In this document: one piece after another, positions 6,701-12,829 of the stretch
Layout of the letters: every line of letters begins with the position of its first letter
Position numbering within the stretch: position 1 is the stretch's first letter
NCBI GenBank assembly: GCA_035533335.1
Contig: DATLUC010000055.1
Span: forward strand, 1 to 14,020
Direction: 5' to 3'
DNA: 14,020 nucleotides
DNA from: DATKSS01 sp035533335
Lineage (GTDB): Bacteria > Chloroflexota > Dormibacteria > Dormibacterales > Dormibacteraceae
The notes under the pieces: model-generated
Seen by the model: the letters and a program-made list of their open reading frames with translations, nothing else
Database searches by the model: none
Told to the model about the DNA's origin: nothing
Position numbers and translations under genes: made by a program

Positions 6701-8111
6701 ACGGCGAGCTGCCGACCCTGCCTTGCACAGCGAGACCGTCCGCAAGACACGCCAGGCCATGGCCAAACGAGCCCTGGAGGCGGCGACCGAAGCACGCATC
6801 AACGCAAAGAGTGATGTCAACAGTGCGGAGAAGTTCCTTCAATCTCTCCCAACCGATCGTCGGTTGCTTACCTCGCTGCCGACGGAGCTGGAACCGTCCA
6901 ATTTCGCCCAGGCTCAGGAATTCCTCGGCGTGGTTCAGGAACGCCAGCGTGCCTCCGAGCGATTGCGGGACCAGGCGGAGACGCAGGCGAAGGAAGCCGA
7001 AACGGCGAGAGACGCGGCCGGGAATAAGTCAAAAGTGCTGGACGCCGTTGGCAGCCTCTTGGCGGGCACACTCGGCGCCCACCTGCGTGAGCTTCAGCTA
7101 ATCGACGAGCCGATAGAGGATTCAGAGGCGACGCAGCGCGCAGGTGAGTTGACAAGCAAGTGGCAAAGCGTCGGGGTGGACGTGACTGACAGCCGGATTG
7201 CGTTCAACAATGCATGCTCCGAGGTGAAGCGGTTTGCGAGCCAGGCCGACTTCGAAGAACTGGCCGGTGCCTACCGCGATCGCTACAAGGACGGTACCGA
7301 TGAGTATCTCGTCGAGCACGCCGAGGCCGATATCGCCGAGCTGCGAATGCGAATCAAGTGGCTGGAGAAGGAGCTGGCTGACCTCGAAGGCCACCGTCGA
7401 ACCGTCGTCCTGGAACTCGTCACCCTTGTTGAGCAAGCGCTGCGCCTGTTGCACGATGCGCAGACGCTCCGGCTTTCCGAGGGGCTTGGCGATTGGACCG
7501 GGCAGCAGTACCTTCGGATCAAGTACGAGCATCCGGAGTCGGTCGAGGATCTCAAGATTCGGCTGCAAGTCCTCATCAACGATCTCATCGCTCAGCGTTC
7601 GCGCCCGGAGGGCATCTCCTTGCTTCTGACGGCCGTCCGGGCGGCGAATGGCAACAAGCCGTTTGACGTCCAGGTCCTTAAGCCGAACGATGGCCTGCGG
7701 GTTGAACGGGCACCGGTTGGCGAGATCGTCGCCTGGTCTGGGGGCCAGAAGCTGACGACAGCAATCCTGATCTACTGCGTCCTGATTCGCCTGCGCTCGC
7801 TGAACCGCCGCGGCGTTCATGACAACACTGACAGCGTGCTCATCCTCGACAACCCACTAGGCGAGGCGAACCTCATGACGCTGGTGGACCTCCAGCGGAC
7901 TGTCGCCGCGGCCATGCGCGTGCAGCTGATCTTTGCTACCGGCATCGACGACAAGTCGGCGCTCGCACCTTTCCGCAACGTGATACGGCTGCGCAACCTC
8001 GTCGACAATCGGACCGGACGGAAGTACGTCACCCACGCACAGGACGCGCCGGGGACCGACGGTTTGACCGCCACCCGGGTGTACCGGCGGCAAGAAGTGA
8101 TCGGCTCGTGA
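3741..8111 (+). CDS. jetC: Wadjet JetC-like SMC ATPase with non-canonical Walker motifs
   Basis: This is a 1456-aa SMC/MukB/MksB-type ATPase. The N-terminal head begins MYLLRRVYFDSIG and carries a P-loop LRNMGGKTSML (41-51) with G46-K47-T48. The first glycine of GxxxxGK[ST] is replaced by Leu41. Very long Glu/Arg/Ala-rich coiled-coil arms run from about 260 to 620 and 745 to 1290. A globular, hinge-like segment between them (about 626-740) includes ETGFLPAALDVDRAIAHLK and PWLLTSVVVEP. The C-terminal head has an ABC-type signature WSGGQK (1332-1337) and a Walker B strand VLILD (1366-1370) followed by Asn1371 instead of the catalytic Glu (LDNPLGEA). In Wadjet the ATPase powers DNA loop extrusion on plasmids. 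GTG 3741 is chosen because it lies 2 bp after jetB and starts exactly at the first head strand. The 3' end overlaps jetD by 4 bp (GTGA). The protein is longer than most MksB/JetC proteins. It has no frameshift. Confidence 0.75.
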   Translation: MYLLRRVYFDSIGHKDARFDPLVLDFRSDGGQKPLDSVLWLRNMGGKTSMLALIFSVLQPGYRDFLGREKAGEIRQLQKYVLADDIAHVVLEWSSTGDGLLASLEDETILVTGVVMTYRRGQTSELDRHFYAFRSLTGTLSLDELRFRQNGRRVHVRTFLDQITQAQRSRPLLEAVITDKQSDWKATLESLGLDPEIFRYQLAMNEHEAGARKFLGFRDADSFVDFLIKVVMDPGAMNQVAENLGQVADKLAMEPHRKKERDFASGIITRLRPVTDTHAVLREATERQQSLIVEGSRLNARITYSLGAARAEVQEQDERATAYRLARTQHDNDRSRQERLSRALDGRVAQYAVDAARDTLNAAQEIEDETKTEVKISEALPHVIEQRRLTADAAALDRALADQIEGARSDIDAYKAAATLLHRRYRVVAEQARTRVAEGEDRARLAADRREGAEAEIQKATGEIARIDSEADSISGQLQDLDQRQARLRKDGLLHANEPAQTAVERLRRDEASVSSRREQIATWSREIDGRRGTARTAIDELTPQISQLRSKIDSQRDSLNSLLGRTRDLSENQRLRELAEHEDLDILVAGSLVAERLLAALSSTTRQMVEARVAASEDERAKAALDETGFLPAALDVDRAIAHLKHSKVAATPGWQYLAEHVNRDHWPQVISERPWLLTSVVVEPEEGDRAIDALREAGLDPSLLLSIAESGEFHWVERQESPNGHSRHLKTLVTRPALYDSVQAEAARGQVEARLEKALVVEAELSRRRDEDQSLLGRLKQFMADCPPDHLDSLRFEIEELEGEAKRLDELKAAAQATVREATEEIQQLGAEDKRQETDLRRLAGAIPWLENLAELEERAKFARERQREMHSERQTWVQSRQEANEAKASARDNEKSATTLAAAERADAVSWDKQAEAIENFEIEADVDERPLAELEAEHRSRKSIYEEKTSGSEIALRRRALGDRLSAVTTALADFEDVLEAARRRAADPALHSETVRKTRQAMAKRALEAATEARINAKSDVNSAEKFLQSLPTDRRLLTSLPTELEPSNFAQAQEFLGVVQERQRASERLRDQAETQAKEAETARDAAGNKSKVLDAVGSLLAGTLGAHLRELQLIDEPIEDSEATQRAGELTSKWQSVGVDVTDSRIAFNNACSEVKRFASQADFEELAGAYRDRYKDGTDEYLVEHAEADIAELRMRIKWLEKELADLEGHRRTVVLELVTLVEQALRLLHDAQTLRLSEGLGDWTGQQYLRIKYEHPESVEDLKIRLQVLINDLIAQRSRPEGISLLLTAVRAANGNKPFDVQVLKPNDGLRVERAPVGEIVAWSGGQKLTTAILIYCVLIRLRSLNRRGVHDNTDSVLILDNPLGEANLMTLVDLQRTVAAAMRVQLIFATGIDDKSALAPFRNVIRLRNLVDNRTGRKYVTHAQDAPGTDGLTATRVYRRQEVIGS

Positions 8112-9148
8112 CACCGGCTGCCGGGCGACTGCGCGACCGGCTTGTGGAGGAAGGGAAACGCAAGTTGATGCTCCCGGCGCTCCAAGCTATCTTTGGCGAG
8201 CTTGAGCCGGCCCTGGGAGTGTCACCTCGTCGCCGGGCGGTACTGCTGGAGCTTCTCGAAGAGCTGGAAGCGGCGCGAGAGGTACAGCTAACGAAGGCGA
8301 ATCCCGACCGGTTTGCCTTGCCGCCCCTGCCGCGCTCGGTTCTCGTTCTGGGCGTCGAGCCACGCACGGTCAACCCACCGCCGCCCACGCCGGTCTGGAG
8401 ACCGGAACTCGCGTGGGCCGGCGGTTTGCGACTTGCTCTGCCAGACGTGGAGTTTCTGCGCCAGGTGGATCGGTTCCTGCGGGACCTCGACCACGCGGAA
8501 CCGATAGTTCCGATACGCGAGCGGTCGCTGGAACTTACCGGCGACGAGAAGCGCCTCGACCGCCTCGTTGGCAGCCGACTGTTCGATCCGGGTCGGCTTT
8601 CACTCGGCCTGCTTCGCTGCGAGCAAGTGCATCCGCCCTTTGTCTACGAACGTGTGCACTCAGCAGCTGTCGCGCTCATCATCGAAAACCACCAAACCTA
8701 CCACTCGATGCTGAATACGCCAACGGCAATCCCCGACGTTGGGCTGCTCGTGTACGGCGCTGGCAACCACATCACCGGGTCGGTTGGCTACTTCGCTGAT
8801 ATTGAGCCCCGGGTGACGGCCATCCGGTACTTCGGAGACATCGACTTGGAGGGGCTGGAGATCCCTCGTCGTGCGAGCTACGTCGCCCAACCGATTGGCC
8901 TGCCGGCAGTCGAGCCTGCGGCTGCCCTCTACCACTTGCTCCTCCGCGTTGGCAGGACGGCGAAGGCCGATCCGGTGAGCTGTGCGACAGCCACGAGCGC
9001 GGCGAAATGGCTCCCTGAGGATCTTCGCGGCGAGGTCGTTGAGATGCTGGTGTCCGGCCGTCGCATGGCACAGGAGGCGATCGGCCGCAAGGTACTCGTC
9101 GAAATCGGAACGCGGATAGTCCCCGTAGGAGGGCAGAGCCCTGGGTGA
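8108..9148 (+). CDS. jetD: Wadjet JetD-like Toprim nuclease
   Basis: At 346 aa this is the nuclease subunit, whose role in Wadjet is to cut plasmid DNA held by the SMC motor. The N-terminal half (about 1-160) is the DNA-binding and JetABC-contacting part of the DUF3322 type, with a winged-helix-like start. The C-terminal half is a Toprim domain of the DUF2220/topoisomerase VI-A type. The motif glutamate is E193 in ALIIENHQTYHSML. The metal-binding acidic pair is D244/D246 in IRYFGDIDLEGLEI (239-252). A late RRMAQEAI (318-325) fits the conserved QE helix of this family. All acidic residues expected for Mg-dependent cleavage are present, so the nuclease looks functional. GTG 8108 overlaps the jetC stop as GTGA, the usual coupling for a downstream operon gene. 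It is the last gene of the operon; no strong terminator follows before the converging remnant at 9182. Confidence 0.8.
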   Translation: MTPAAGRLRDRLVEEGKRKLMLPALQAIFGELEPALGVSPRRRAVLLELLEELEAAREVQLTKANPDRFALPPLPRSVLVLGVEPRTVNPPPPTPVWRPELAWAGGLRLALPDVEFLRQVDRFLRDLDHAEPIVPIRERSLELTGDEKRLDRLVGSRLFDPGRLSLGLLRCEQVHPPFVYERVHSAAVALIIENHQTYHSMLNTPTAIPDVGLLVYGAGNHITGSVGYFADIEPRVTAIRYFGDIDLEGLEIPRRASYVAQPIGLPAVEPAAALYHLLLRVGRTAKADPVSCATATSAAKWLPEDLRGEVVEMLVSGRRMAQEAIGRKVLVEIGTRIVPVGGQSPG

Positions 9149-9181
9149 ATCAGTCGCCACCTGTGATAAGTCAGCCTGAAC

Positions 9182-9487
9182 TCAGACTGGCTCCTCCAGG
9201 CTTTTCAGGTGCGTCCGCGCTAGTTCTACCAGCCTCCCATAGTCTTGCCGGCATTGCCCGAGGTCGTAGGTCCCTTCCTTGACCAACCGATCTAGGTGCT
9301 CATTGAAATGAGCGCGGAACTCCCCGAACGCTGTGTTGAAGTTAGAACACGCCAGCGGCAGCGTCCGGTCCGAGCTTCTCAAGTTCTGCTTCCCACATCG
9401 CCCCTTGCAGGGCGACCATCCGGGTGATCCCCCTGGTCGTCGGGTACAGACCTTCGATGGCACCCGTTTCGAACGCCGCTGCCCGAG
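9182..9487 (-). pseudogene. Decayed gene remnant cut by the IS21 element (possibly Fic-like)
   Basis: Reading leftward from the IS boundary at 9488, one frame gives RAAAFETGAIEGLYPTTRG, then ITRMVALQGAMWEAELEKLG, ending at a TAA (9342-9344). The neighbouring frame then gives FNTAFGEFRAHFNEHLDRLV, KEGTYDLGQCRQDYGRLVEL and a TGA at 9182-9184. Both halves have real-protein composition and meet at one frameshift near 9344. The ETGAIEGLY..TRG.T stretch resembles the conserved segment ahead of the catalytic region in Fic/DOC-family proteins. No HxFxxGNGR catalytic motif is present, so if this is Fic it has lost its core. The 5' end is missing: it is interrupted by the IS, and I do not see it on the other side. 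The family assignment is a resemblance only. Confidence 0.4.
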
Positions 9488-9543
9488 TGTCACCTATCAC
9501 CCAAAACCAGCCATTGGTTATCGGGTTAAACCCGGCCACCTGA
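9488..9543 (+). repeat. IS21 left terminal inverted repeat
   Basis: This 56-base end begins TGTCACCTATCACCCAAAAC. It contains AAAACCAGCCA (9503-9513), a central TTATCGGGTTAAA and CCGGCCA. It matches the reverse complement of 12111-12166 at 46 of 56 positions. Confidence 0.85.
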
Positions 9544-9705
9544 GTGGCGACGACATTGTGCTCCAACACGGCGCGACGGGGGTGACCAAGGCGGCCGGGA
9601 CGATCATCGCGACCGAGCCGGCGGCGACGTGAAATGGGCCGATAGCGGTGAAATCGTCCGACCCGTTTGAAAACGAGGCCGTAGGAAGGCCGCAGAGGCG
9701 CGCGG

Positions 9706-10503
9706 TCAAGACCGCGAGGCCTGTGGGACCTTGGCGGGCGGGATGTTTGCCGAGTCGTTGCCGTTGGCGCGGCGCTGCTGACGGTCGTGGATGCGATAGC
9801 TGCGACCAGTGAGTTGAACGATTTCGGCGTGATGTAGGAATCGGTCGAGCAAGACTCCCGCGGCGACGTTGTCACCGAGGACGACGCCGAAATCCTCGAT
9901 GGGTCGGTTGCTGGAAAGAATGGTGGCGCCCATCTCGTAGCGGCGGGTGAAGATCTCGAGCAGGTCTTCGGCCGCGGTCGGCGGCAAGGTGCGACCGCCG
10001 AGGTCTTCGAGGATGAGCAGATCGACACGCGTGAGCCGAGCGATGAGGTCTTTGCGAGTGCCGGTGGCGGCAGCTTCTGAGAGGTCTTCGGCGAGGTCGA
10101 AGGCAGAGCGATAGAGCACGGTGTAGCCAGCCTCGATGGCACGGACCCCGATGCTCACCGAGACGTGACTCTTACCCAGACCGGCGGCGCCGATGATGAG
10201 CGCGCCACCACGCTGAGGGATGAAGCGCAGGGTGGCGAGGTCGAGGATGAGTTGCTTGGGTAGCTTGGGATTGAAGGACCAATCGAAATCGTCGAGGGTC
10301 TTGAGCTGAGGCAGCTGGGCCTGCTTGAAGCGGCGCTGGAACTGGAGATCACGCCGGCGGGTGAGCTCGTCCTCAACCAATAGCTCCAGGAATTCAACGT
10401 AGGCCAAGTGGTTGTTGATGGCTTCTTGGTTGCGAACGGGCAACGCCTGGACGAAGCCGGACAATCGAAGGTGGCGCAGCTTGCTCTCGAGCTCGATGTT
10501 CAT
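9706..10503 (-). CDS. istB: IS21 transposition helper ATPase IstB
   Basis: This 265-aa AAA+ ATPase (DnaC/DnaA-like) forms a filament on target DNA and activates the IstA transposase. The N-terminal helical part (1-95) is followed by Walker A GAAGLGKS (105-112), Walker B LLILEDLGG (162-170), a sensor-type SSNRP (197-201) and the family-typical LLDRFLHHAEI (218-228). All motifs are intact. The ATG at 10503-10501 overlaps the istA stop by one base (TGATG), so translation is coupled to istA. The final ~20 residues (NGNDSANIPPAKVPQASRS) are Pro/Ala/Ser-rich and likely disordered. Length and motifs are normal for the family. Confidence 0.92.
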   Translation of the reverse strand: MNIELESKLRHLRLSGFVQALPVRNQEAINNHLAYVEFLELLVEDELTRRRDLQFQRRFKQAQLPQLKTLDDFDWSFNPKLPKQLILDLATLRFIPQRGGALIIGAAGLGKSHVSVSIGVRAIEAGYTVLYRSAFDLAEDLSEAAATGTRKDLIARLTRVDLLILEDLGGRTLPPTAAEDLLEIFTRRYEMGATILSSNRPIEDFGVVLGDNVAAGVLLDRFLHHAEIVQLTGRSYRIHDRQQRRANGNDSANIPPAKVPQASRS

Positions 10504-12065
10504 CAGATTCCTCCTGCCGCGGCGAGGGCGGCGTAATCACTGAGTGGCCGGATCAGTTCGTGTTCTTGGGTCAACCGACGTTCAGGGACCGGGATGCGCG
10601 CCGCTTCTCGTTCTAGGAGCTGGCGCAATGATCGGTATCGGAAGACGCGCGACCGCAAGGCTGTGCGGCAGGCCTCGTCGACCCGTTCGCGAGGGTGTTT
10701 TCTGGTGAGTGACAGCATTCCTTGGAGCAGGCGGTAGGAGCGGACGTCGCGCTCCACGATGGCTGCCTTGGCCCAGGCCAAGGCGTGCTCGCCGATGCGT
10801 TCGGCCCGGGCGAGGAGGTTGCGCTCGTAGGCCTCCTGCCTGGCCGGCTTGTGTGCGGGCCGGTCGTCGTCGCAGGTCGTCCACTGACCGAAGCCGGGCT
10901 TCTTGGCATGGATCCGCACCTCCTGCCCCTGGTGGTAGATGCGCACCAAGCGCTCATCCCAACGCACCCGCAGTCGTTGGCCGACCAACTGGTAGGGCGC
11001 GGTGTAGAAGTTGCCGTCCACCTCAACGTATCCATCGCGGTGGACGCTCCGGCTCCCGACCTCGAACAGCGCGAAACGTTCGCTGGGCGGGGACTGCATG
11101 GCCGGCCGCTCCACTTCCAGGAAATGGGTGAGCACCTGGCGGCGGGTGCTGCCATGGATTCGCAGCTGGGCAATCCGGCGGTTCCAGCCCCGGAGGTACT
11201 CGTTCATGGCGCCCAGACTTTCGAAGCGGCGGCCTTTGAGCGCGTTGTCGTTGACGTACCCGCCGCTGCGCTCCTGAACACCTTGCTCCTGGGGATGGTG
11301 CGGGCGTGACGGAAGCGGGATGAAGCCCCAGTGCTTGGCGAACTCCTCGTAGACCTCGTGGACGTCGGGGTCGAACAGACAGGCCCGCGTCACCGCCGTC
11401 TTGGTGTTGTCCATGCGCACGACGCGCGGCACCCCGAGCTCCATGAACGCGTGCTCGTGGGCGCGCAGGAAGGTGACCAGCTTGCGGTCGGGGAGCGACT
11501 CTTCATATCCATGCTTGCTGCAGCTCAGCGTCATCCGGAAAACCCAGGGCTTGCTCCATCGGTGCCGGCGTTCGTCGTACACCGGCGCCTTGCTCTTGAA
11601 GAAGTCGATCTGACCCTCCTGGCCGGGTGGGTGTTCCATCCGGTCGGCCACCTCCGGTGTCATCCGCTTGAGCCGCTTCACGTATCGCTGCACGGTCTGG
11701 TAGCCGTGCTCGTAGCCGTAGAGCTCGACCAGGTCCTGCCAGATCCGCTGCGCGGTCAGCCCCTTGTCCAACTGCTTGGCGATGAACTCGTGGTGATCGG
11801 CTGCTGGTGACTCCGGGCCGGTTATCGGGTTTGGCCGGTTTTGCCCCTCCACCAAGGCCTCGGAGCCGGTTATCAGGTTTGGCTGGTTTTGATCCTCCGG
11901 CTCGTTCGCCGAGCCGATGATCGGGCTGGCCGGCTTTGCCCGCGCGTAGCGGGCCACCGTCTCCCGATGGACGTCCACCTCGCGCGCGATGCGGCGGTGG
12001 CTCCATCCGATCTCGAGAAGCGCCCTGATCTGTTGCTGCGTCGACATCTGCAAGTAGTTCCCCAT
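10503..12065 (-). CDS. istA: IS21 transposase IstA
   Basis: This is a 520-aa DDE transposase. An N-terminal helix-turn-helix occupies about 8-41 (QQIRALLEIGWSHRRIAREV). A second DNA-binding helical region spans about 95-135. The integrase-core catalytic domain has D154 (GQIDFF), D219 (VRMDNTK) and E265 (QGVQERSGGY), consistent with DDE. The C-terminal beta domain (about 345-400, GYVEVDGNFYTAPYQLVGQR) is typical of IstA. The start is ATG 12065, supported by GGAGGAG just upstream on the minus strand. Residues 43-90, between the first HTH and the rest, are three 16-residue repeats rather than an ordinary linker (described separately). No frame break is seen, so the transposase looks functional. 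Confidence 0.92.
   Translation of the reverse strand: MGNYLQMSTQQQIRALLEIGWSHRRIAREVDVHRETVARYARAKPASPIIGSANEPEDQNQPNLITGSEALVEGQNRPNPITGPESPAADHHEFIAKQLDKGLTAQRIWQDLVELYGYEHGYQTVQRYVKRLKRMTPEVADRMEHPPGQEGQIDFFKSKAPVYDERRHRWSKPWVFRMTLSCSKHGYEESLPDRKLVTFLRAHEHAFMELGVPRVVRMDNTKTAVTRACLFDPDVHEVYEEFAKHWGFIPLPSRPHHPQEQGVQERSGGYVNDNALKGRRFESLGAMNEYLRGWNRRIAQLRIHGSTRRQVLTHFLEVERPAMQSPPSERFALFEVGSRSVHRDGYVEVDGNFYTAPYQLVGQRLRVRWDERLVRIYHQGQEVRIHAKKPGFGQWTTCDDDRPAHKPARQEAYERNLLARAERIGEHALAWAKAAIVERDVRSYRLLQGMLSLTRKHPRERVDEACRTALRSRVFRYRSLRQLLEREAARIPVPERRLTQEHELIRPLSDYAALAAAGGI
11796..11939 (-). repeat. Three tandem 48-bp repeats inside istA, related to the IS ends
   Basis: Residues 43-58, 59-74 and 75-90 of IstA are 16-residue units whose first ten residues align: AKPASPIIGS, QNQPNLITGS and QNRPNPITGP. 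At DNA level the cores recur at an exact 48-base offset (plus-strand GGGCCG/GAGCCG at 11815, 11863 and 11911). On the minus strand units two and three read CAAAACC(A/G)GCCAAACC, then (T/C)GATAACCGG. The AAAACC(A/G)GCCA and AACCTGATAA strings also occur in the terminal repeats of the same element. Confidence 0.75.
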
Positions 12066-12110
12066 TTGCTCCTCCGTGGTTGATGCACGGAGGGTGATCT
12101 TGGGCCTACC

Positions 12111-12166
12111 TCAGATGGCCGGTTTTAACCTGATAATCGCTGGCCGGTTTTGGGTGATTCCTGACA
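12111..12166 (-). repeat. IS21 right terminal inverted repeat
   Basis: Read on the minus strand the end begins TGTCAGGAATCACCCAAAAC and contains CCGGCCA, TTATCAGGTTAAAA and a second CCGGCCA. It is the partner of the left end at 9488-9543. It lies 45 bp upstream of the istA start, so the istA promoter probably lies in or next to it. Confidence 0.85.
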
Positions 12167-12191
12167 AGCCGACTTAGCCGGCCGCTGATTG

Positions 12192-12311
12192 CTACTGGCC
12201 AGCCTTGCCGCTTTGGTCGTAGACGTCGCGTGCGGCGACCAGGATCGTGACTACTTGTGACCCGTAGGCGGCGAATAGAGCGAGCACGAGAGTCTTGGTG
12301 CGGTTGATCAT
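12192..12311 (-). CDS. Small membrane-spanning protein, 39 aa
   Basis: From ATG 12311 the minus strand encodes 39 aa opening MINRTKTLVLALFAAYGSQ, continuing VVTILVAARDVYDQ and ending in a TAG at 12192-12194. Residues 7-28 form one hydrophobic segment after a basic N-terminus, so a single transmembrane helix with a short polar C-terminal tail is likely. It lies 71 bp downstream of the bactofilin gene in the same direction and could be co-transcribed. There is no clear Shine-Dalgarno right before the ATG (a GGGAG lies about 25 nt upstream), so the start is uncertain. I do not recognise the family. It ends 25 bp from the IS21 right end, so it may be a gene shortened or brought there by the insertion. 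Confidence 0.45.
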   Translation of the reverse strand: MINRTKTLVLALFAAYGSQVVTILVAARDVYDQSGKAGQ

Positions 12312-12382
12312 CAGAAAACGGGCAGGCTGACTATCTCCCGGAGAACCAGAAGATTGCCGCCCAATTGGCGAAGCAACCTCCT

Positions 12383-12724
12383 CTAGCCCTTCTCCTGGGA
12401 CATCGTGATGTTGCCGTTGGGCGTGGCCCCGTCGTCAACGGTCAACCTGCCTACCTTGACGTCGCCGTTGAGGCGTCCGGAGCCGCCCAAGGTCAGGCGG
12501 CGCTTCGCAGTGACGTTACCCGTCACCTGGCCCCGGACGCTCACGTTCGCCACCTCGATCGAGGCTTGGACGCTGGCGCCGGAGTCGATCGTGATACTGC
12601 CGCTCGCCTTGAGCTCGCCCTCGACCTTGCCGGCGATCTTTAGGTCGCCCTGGACCTCGAGGCGGCCCTGCAGAACGTCACTGGCACCGAGATTGACAAC
12701 GTTGATGCCAGCGTTCTGGCTCAA
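12383..12724 (-). CDS. Bactofilin (polymer-forming cytoskeletal protein)
   Basis: The reading frame of 113 codons from the TTG at 12724 is almost entirely a bactofilin domain, a right-handed beta-helix that polymerises into membrane-associated filaments. The repeating strand pattern is clear: LQGRLEVQGDLKIAGKVEGE, LKASGSITIDSGASV, IEVANVSVRGQVTGNV, RRLTLGGSGRLNGDVKVGR. Small residues (G/A/S) and Val/Ile/Leu recur about every 5-6 positions. The size (~113-126 aa) is normal for a single-domain bactofilin. The true start is probably ATG 12762, which has a good Shine-Dalgarno (GGAGGG, 7-nt spacing). That frame stops after 13 codons exactly over the TTG, so a one-base loss in the ATTTG run may have split the gene. 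The neighbours are small proteins on the same strand. Domain call secure; intactness is not. Confidence 0.8.
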   Translation of the reverse strand: MSQNAGINVVNLGASDVLQGRLEVQGDLKIAGKVEGELKASGSITIDSGASVQASIEVANVSVRGQVTGNVTAKRRLTLGGSGRLNGDVKVGRLTVDDGATPNGNITMSQEKG

Positions 12725-12762
12725 ATCGGCCGTCTGACCAGAGGCTTTTCGGTCTGGGGCAT
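12721..12762 (-). other. 13-codon leader ORF or detached bactofilin N-terminus
   Basis: ATG 12762 with GGAGGG at 12770-12775 encodes MPQTEKPLVRRPI, then TGA (12723-12721). That stop overlaps the bactofilin TTG (12724-12722) as TTGA. Adding one T to the ATTTG run would fuse the peptide in frame to LSQNAGINVV of the bactofilin. It is either a translationally coupled leader or the real N-terminus separated by a one-base deletion. Confidence 0.45.
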
Positions 12763-12829
12763 ATGGGTTCCCTCCGCTACGGTGAACTTGGGCATTGTGC
12801 CTCTGCCCTCGGCTTGGCGGGTCTTTTCA

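Larger units (their letters stand above)
9488..12166 (-). mobile_element. Complete IS21-family insertion sequence
   Basis: The 2679-bp element has istA and istB on the minus strand between imperfect terminal inverted repeats. The left end is TGTCA (9488-9492) and the right end TGACA (12162-12166), the TG...CA termini of IS21. The outer 56 bases of both ends match at 46 positions after reverse-complementing. Each end holds two copies of an AAAACC(A/G)GCCA-like motif, as IS21 ends typically carry repeated transposase-binding sites. The stretch 9544-9705 between the left repeat and the istB stop is non-coding. No exact target duplication of 4-8 bp is visible (left flank GCCCGAG, right flank AGCCGAC). 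The element separates jetD and the remnant from the bactofilin cluster. Confidence 0.85.

Noticed and set aside
9172..9189. Hairpin CAGCCTGA/TCAGACTG after jetD as a terminator
   Set aside because: The stem is short with one mismatch, the loop is tiny and there is no T-tract; it also overlaps the end of the remnant's coding text.
9342..10142. A 266-aa minus-strand frame running from istB into the remnant
   Set aside because: Its first part is a shadow of istB and the IS end. Only the last ~48 codons outside the IS look like real coding text, and they are listed as the remnant.
10709..11309. Plus-strand frames of 140-195 aa opposite istA
   Set aside because: They are antisense to a well-supported transposase and carry no recognisable domain.
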